From the NCBI GenBank assembly GCA_013399895.1, contig VXBA01004870.1, positions 1,054,001 to 1,118,000 of the forward strand: a stretch of DNA of 64,000 bases, in the 5' to 3' direction. Numbering within the stretch: position 1 is the first letter of the stretch; each line of letters starts with the position of its first letter. The position numbers and the translations under genes were made by a program. Shown here in pieces: positions 62,901-64,000 of this stretch. The stretch comes from Serilophus lunatus. Its lineage: Eukaryota > Chordata > Aves > Passeriformes > Eurylaimidae. Below the pieces are notes generated by a model. The model searched no databases and was not told the DNA's origin. It worked only from the letters and a program-made list of their open reading frames with translations.

Positions 62901-63315
62901 CCTTACAGCTACACTGCACGTTGACCACATGCAGATCAGGCATTGATGGTTGAGAAGACTTTGTCCTCTTTCCTCCTAGCCTGGCACGAGCAGGCATTCC
63001 TGACCAGTCCTGCCCTCAAGGGTGCATAAACACTCAGCAAGTGTCAGATGCCTGCTTATGGATACGAGATACACTTGAGCTACTGGACTATCCAATTTAG
63101 TTGCAGTCTCTTGTCAGCAGCACAACTTAAAAGAGTTTTCCTGAGGCTGAACCCCCCAGTATCTTTGTGATCAAGTTTTCTCTAAGTCTACCCTTCTTTC
63201 TGCCAGGATCTTACAGGCTGGGCTGGAAGTGGAGCGTCTCTCCCTGAGAAACTTTTTCCACTGGTTTCACTCAAAGAGGGGCATGTGGAACCGACGCCAG
63301 CTGAAGACACTATAG
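41850..63315 (+). CDS. B4GALNT3: B4GALNT3, beta-1,4-N-acetylgalactosaminyltransferase 3 (exons 2-20, spliced; 5' partial)
   Basis: The family enzyme transfers GalNAc from UDP-GalNAc in beta-1,4 linkage to terminal GlcNAc on N- and O-glycans, forming LacdiNAc. It is a Golgi type II membrane protein. The sequence shows 19 exons with GT-AG borders whose phases all agree, totalling 3005 nt: two bases of a split codon, 1000 codons and TAG. Order of parts: stem (1-60), PA14 domain (about 61-230), conserved block with PNDY (about 277-370), acidic linker (371-695), and GT7/CHGN-type catalytic domain with DLH (881-883) and WGGED (955-959). B4GALNT3 is preferred over its paralogue B4GALNT4 because of LHPFTNG, AADDNAEFW and MDEVGHIPQT, and because the protein ends LKTL without the extra B4GALNT4 tail. 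The human protein is 998 residues; with an exon 1 of about 55 residues this one would be near 1055, the excess lying mainly in the linker. The anchor exon is missing from the window. No frameshift or internal stop was seen. Confidence 0.96.
41954..42614 (+). other. B4GALNT3: B4GALNT3 intron 2
   Basis: 661 bp, gtgagg to tttcag. Nothing else is recognised in it. Confidence 0.85.
42615..42692 (+). CDS. B4GALNT3: B4GALNT3 exon 3 (luminal stem)
   Basis: Acceptor ttgtatttcag, donor GAG/gtgtgt. It encodes residues 35-60 in phase 0 at both ends. The C-terminal PVPWMPE matches PVPWLSE of the human protein; the first half is poorly conserved. It contains an N-glycosylation sequon, N44-K-S. The exon is 78 bp, so skipping it would keep the frame. 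Confidence 0.92.
42693..49223 (+). other. B4GALNT3: B4GALNT3 intron 3 (6.5 kb)
   Basis: The largest intron within the visible coding part. It has several long chance frames (for example 48182-48706 and 46848-47264 on the - strand) without recognisable domains. No RNA gene or clear transposon was seen. C- and CT-rich sequence occurs at 45480-46130 and 48600-48840. Confidence 0.75.
49224..49319 (+). CDS. B4GALNT3: B4GALNT3 exon 4 (start of PA14 domain)
   Basis: Acceptor ccttctag, donor CAT/gtaagt. It encodes residues 61-92 and contains LHVFEDWCG and LRKNLHFPLFPH, nearly invariant between B4GALNT3 and B4GALNT4. This is the first strand region of the PA14 module, a carbohydrate-binding fold thought to help acceptor recognition. 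It is 96 bp and phase 0 at both ends. Confidence 0.96.
49320..50880 (+). other. B4GALNT3: B4GALNT3 introns 4 and 5 (around exon 5)
   Basis: Introns of 575 and 895 bp on either side of the exon at 49895-49985. Intron 4 is strongly pyrimidine-rich. No further features. Confidence 0.85.
49895..49985 (+). CDS. B4GALNT3: B4GALNT3 exon 5 (PA14 domain)
   Basis: Acceptor ttccacttcag, donor AACG/gtgagg. It encodes residues 93-122 plus the first base of Gly123. KKLAVSPKWTNYGLRIFGYL is near-identical to the mammalian protein, and the following LHPFTNG segment favours B4GALNT3 over B4GALNT4. Confidence 0.96.
50881..50981 (+). CDS. B4GALNT3: B4GALNT3 exon 6 (PA14 domain core)
   Basis: Acceptor ctctcaacag, donor AAG/gtacag. 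It completes Gly123 and encodes residues 124-156. FAIAADDNAEFWLS is the DD-containing core of the PA14 fold, in which paired aspartates normally contribute to a metal or ligand site. LQLLASVGK ends the exon in phase 0. Confidence 0.96.
51341..51408 (+). CDS. B4GALNT3: B4GALNT3 exon 7 (PA14 domain)
   Basis: Acceptor ctcttcacag, donor GTGAG/gtgagt. It encodes residues 157-178 and two bases of Arg179. TGREWTAPGEFGKF is diagnostic for the B4GALNT3/4 family. Two GT donors lie five bases apart (51404 and 51409); only the second keeps the frame into exon 8, and it is also the stronger match (gtgagt). Confidence 0.95.
51931..52009 (+). CDS. B4GALNT3: B4GALNT3 exon 8 (PA14 domain)
   Basis: Acceptor ttcttcacag, donor GCA/gtgagt. 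It completes Arg179 and encodes residues 180-205. RYYFEVLHKQDDRGTDHVEV is the last strongly conserved segment of the PA14 module and matches mammalian B4GALNT3 almost residue for residue. Confidence 0.96.
52448..52514 (+). CDS. B4GALNT3: B4GALNT3 exon 9 (end of PA14 domain)
   Basis: Acceptor tgtgttccag, donor GCTA/gtaagt. It encodes residues 206-227 plus the first base of Asn228, from WRLNDPEAKF to LSLFA. The sequon N228-E-T is created across the exon 9/10 junction. Confidence 0.95.
52515..54243 (+). other. B4GALNT3: B4GALNT3 intron 9 (1.7 kb)
   Basis: Non-coding. It contains a perfect 2 x 12-bp direct repeat CCTTAGTCCTTA at 53080-53103 and otherwise nothing recognised. Confidence 0.8.
53080..53103. 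repeat. Perfect 2 x 12-bp direct repeat
   Basis: CCTTAGTCCTTA twice in tandem. Most likely simple slippage in an intron. Confidence 0.85.
54244..54387 (+). CDS. B4GALNT3: B4GALNT3 exon 10
   Basis: Acceptor ctggtttctag, donor AAAG/gtaagc. It completes Asn228, encodes residues 229-275 and supplies the first base of Val276. MDEVGHIPQT and ADMLKPDPRDTLYK match mammalian B4GALNT3; the stretch between them (about 246-263) is variable. Confidence 0.95.
54780..54889 (+). CDS. B4GALNT3: B4GALNT3 exon 11
   Basis: Acceptor ctcttcccag, donor TTT/gtgagt. It completes Val276 and encodes residues 277-312. LPDCPYKPSYLV and LQRYQGLQF are conserved in the family. The exon ends in phase 0. Confidence 0.95.
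55556..55656 (+). CDS. B4GALNT3: B4GALNT3 exon 12
   Basis: Acceptor cttctttccag, donor GAAAG/gtagga. It encodes residues 313-345 and two bases of Arg346. HLSFVYPNDYSRLSHME and NKCFYQENPYYLE are very well conserved family sequences. Confidence 0.96.
56408..56430. repeat. Perfect inverted repeat, 11-bp arms
   Basis: CCCATTTTGCC, one base, then GGCAAAATGGG. It is a near-continuous palindrome in intron 12. It could be a dimeric factor site or chance. Confidence 0.9.
56891..56964 (+). CDS. B4GALNT3: B4GALNT3 exon 13
   Basis: Acceptor ccctctgcag, donor CCAG/gtaggg. It completes Arg346 and encodes residues 347-370, with the first base of Gly371. FGFYRYMKMDQP is the end of the conserved middle block. 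Conservation then drops into the linker. Confidence 0.94.
56965..57541 (+). other. B4GALNT3: B4GALNT3 intron 13
   Basis: 577 bp, gtaggg to ctgcag. An open frame runs back from exon 14 into it (to 57475) only because no stop happens to occur; the acceptor at 57541 fixes the exon start. Confidence 0.85.
57542..58517 (+). CDS. B4GALNT3: B4GALNT3 exon 14 (long charged linker, 976 bp)
   Basis: Acceptor attactcctgcag, donor AAAGG/gtaagg. It encodes residues 372-695. Most is low-complexity linker rich in E, D, R, S and P, ending in an acidic run (EEEEADVEPEEEDEDFDY). The ends are conserved: WLNQVESYIAEQK about 90 residues before the exon end, then VNWEQTFSVSNLDF, LRTDWIDLKCNTSGNLLL and VTRVFLKKLNQRSKG lead into the catalytic domain. 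It contains sequons in TNQSL and CNTSG, and a convertase-type R445-T-K-R448 motif. Length variation of the protein among species is expected to fall mainly here. Confidence 0.95.
58518..59637 (+). other. B4GALNT3: B4GALNT3 intron 14 (1.1 kb)
   Basis: Separates the linker exon from the catalytic-domain exons. Nothing else is recognised. Confidence 0.85.
59638..59936 (+). CDS. B4GALNT3: B4GALNT3 exon 15 (start of catalytic domain)
   Basis: Acceptor ctcctccag, donor CCAG/gtaagg. It completes Gly696, encodes residues 697-795 and gives the first base of Val796. RIVNVEKRQDRMRG, YLLELELLEQGGR and LCWPQGFSWNHRAVVHFVVP are conserved with mammalian B4GALNT3. A variable Glu/Arg-rich loop follows ARGWQS. 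The AG at 59640-59641 would shift the frame and is rejected. Confidence 0.95.
60312..60465 (+). CDS. B4GALNT3: B4GALNT3 exon 16 (catalytic domain)
   Basis: Acceptor gcaatacaaccag, donor CACAG/gtaaga. It completes Val796, encodes residues 797-846 and two bases of Ser847. VKNQARWV and the strand IIITDYSSDDMDVEKAL belong to the nucleotide-sugar-binding half of the GT7/CHGN-type fold. Confidence 0.96.
61155..61227 (+). CDS. B4GALNT3: B4GALNT3 exon 17 (catalytic domain)
   Basis: Acceptor tgacccctcag, donor ACG/gtaagc. It completes Ser847 and encodes residues 848-871. GNFERSAGLQAGIDLV is a hallmark segment of the B4GALNT3/4 catalytic domain. It ends in phase 0. Confidence 0.96.
61660..61813 (+). 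CDS. B4GALNT3: B4GALNT3 exon 18 (metal-site motif)
   Basis: Acceptor attggttccag, donor GACG/gtaaga. It encodes residues 872-922 and the first base of Gly923. IIFLCDLHIHFPAGVID carries D881-L-H883, which stands where DXD/DVD metal-binding motifs occur in related galactosyltransferases. HCVEGKMAFAPMVMRL follows. Nearly every residue matches the mammalian enzyme. Confidence 0.97.
62562..62688 (+). CDS. B4GALNT3: B4GALNT3 exon 19 (WGGED motif)
   Basis: Acceptor gttctcctcag, donor GACAG/gtaggt. It completes Gly923 and encodes residues 924-964 with two bases of Arg965. WEVNGFGLLGIYKSD and RWGGEDWELL are present. WGGED (955-959) is the GT7 signature that contains the presumed catalytic acid/base region in beta-4-galactosyltransferases. 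Confidence 0.97.
63207..63315 (+). CDS. B4GALNT3: B4GALNT3 exon 20 (C-terminus and stop)
   Basis: Acceptor ctttctgccag. It completes Arg965 and encodes residues 966-1000, then TAG at 63313-63315. LQAGLEVERLSLRNFFHWFH and SKRGMW are conserved. The protein ends QLKTL, like mammalian B4GALNT3 (QMKTL) and unlike the longer B4GALNT4 tail. Confidence 0.96.
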
Positions 63316-63665
63316 CCTTCAACCCTAAAGCTGTTTGGAAGCACCGTCCACCATCTCATCTACATGTGCACTTTACTAAGGCACACAGCTAAGCGCACAA
63401 GCTCTTCCTCTGCCTCCAGAGCCCTCTAATGGGATGGCACAGCTGAGGAAGGGATGATCAACCTACAAGAGCAGGAACTTCTCTTGTGAGCCATCATATC
63501 TAAGACATGGGATCCATGTCTGGCTGGGAAGGTGTGCAGGGGAGATATCAACAAGTGAAGGACTTGCATTTCCTGTCATGCAGTCTGGTGGATGGTACAG
63601 AGGGAGAGGTGCCGTATTTCGTGTTGAGTTGTGCACCAAAAAAACATAAATCCCAGCTAAGTCCA
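63316..63665 (+). other. B4GALNT3: B4GALNT3 3' UTR (extent uncertain)
   Basis: Non-coding sequence after the stop. No canonical AATAAA or ATTAAA is visible on the + strand before the window end. The only near match is CATAAA at 63645-63650, a known weak variant, so the end given here is a guess and the transcript may run beyond the window. Confidence 0.5.
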
Positions 63666-63671
63666 GAATGG

Positions 63672-63677
63672 TTTATT
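63672..63677 (-). terminator. Poly(A) signal AATAAA on the opposite strand
   Basis: TTTATT on the + strand reads AATAAA on the - strand. Sequence to its right, read on the - strand, has a T-rich tract (complement of the A-rich run at 63713-63742) and no coding frame, as expected of a 3' UTR. In human, NINJ2 lies tail to tail with B4GALNT3, so this could end the neighbouring gene. That identity is inference; no NINJ2 coding exon lies in the window. Confidence 0.4.
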
Positions 63678-63712
63678 TAGAGCAACACAGCTTCTCTTTC
63701 AATACTTGAATG

Positions 63713-63742
63713 GAAAAAAAAAGAAAAACAAAAAGAAAAAAA
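63713..63742. repeat. A-rich simple tract
   Basis: A run of about 30 bases that is almost all A with a few G and C interruptions. It may be low-complexity sequence within the 3' UTR of a - strand transcript. Confidence 0.8.
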
Positions 63743-64000
63743 CACTATCCTCCCCATTTCTTCTCCTTCCCCATCTCTCCAGCATTCAAGATTTTGAACA
63801 GGGGACCAAAGTTCTCTGAACTGTATTGCATCCATGTGCCCATGTGCTGACCCAAGGAAATCTGGATGTGGAGGAGCTAATAGACACTTTAGGCTGCTTG
63901 TGCTTAGTTTCTCTGTGCTTTTCACTTTAGTCATTATGAAAAACTATGCTCATTTTCAGCAAACTATGGGCCACAGATGGAAATGCAAATACATTTCTGT

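Larger units (their letters stand above)
59937..63206 (+). other. B4GALNT3: B4GALNT3 introns 15-19 (among exons 15-20)
   Basis: Introns of 375, 689, 432, 748 and 518 bp between the five last exons. All have GT-AG borders. No repeats or RNA genes recognised. Confidence 0.85.

Noticed and set aside
1..64000. CRISPR arrays, operons, tRNA or rRNA genes
   Set aside because: None was seen; the window is eukaryotic, mostly intronic DNA.

Overview
The window is vertebrate nuclear DNA, almost certainly from a bird. The evidence is large AT-leaning introns, GT-AG spliced exons, dispersed repeats that are nearly all CR1 LINEs (several carrying the typical bird 3' end), and no mammalian-type SINEs. Three retroviral LTRs would suit a songbird, but the sequence alone does not prove the order. 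Nothing prokaryotic is present.

There is one protein-coding gene, on the + strand: B4GALNT3, encoding beta-1,4-N-acetylgalactosaminyltransferase 3, the Golgi enzyme that caps GlcNAc with GalNAc to make LacdiNAc. I can place 19 coding exons (41850-63315). All have consensus splice sites and all join in one open frame, giving 1000 complete codons plus the stop. They correspond to exons 2-20 of the mammalian gene by protein similarity and phase. Exon 1 (cytoplasmic tail and membrane anchor) is not in the window, so positions 1-41849 are read as intron 1, possibly with promoter-proximal sequence at the very start. Residue numbers in this annotation count from the first complete codon in the window (Tyr at 41852).

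Layout. 1-about 300 is a CpG-containing edge. About 300-24950 is intron with one CR1 relic. 24955-26150 is an old CR1 split by a 529-bp solo LTR with a perfect 5-bp target duplication. 28186-28466 is an isolated CpG island. 28858-30182 holds two CR1 tails. 33355-36916 is a repeat cluster on the - strand: an LTR interrupted by a young CR1 whose reverse-transcriptase frame is still open, then 447 bp later a 1293-bp GC-rich solo LTR. 36917-41849 is further intron with a CR1 scrap. Exons run from 41850 to the stop at 63315. A 3' UTR follows, and an AATAAA signal on the opposite strand near 63672 suggests a tail-to-tail neighbour (NINJ2 is the neighbour in human).

Protein layout: short stem (1-60), PA14 domain (about 61-230), linker and conserved middle block (231-370), a long fast-evolving charged linker in one 976-bp exon (371-695), and a GT7/CHGN-type catalytic domain (about 650-1000) with a DLH metal-site motif and a WGGED motif.

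I found no undescribed multi-gene system. The points most worth a second look are the orphan CpG island, the three LTRs and their nesting, a furin-type RTKR site in the linker, and the missing first exon.
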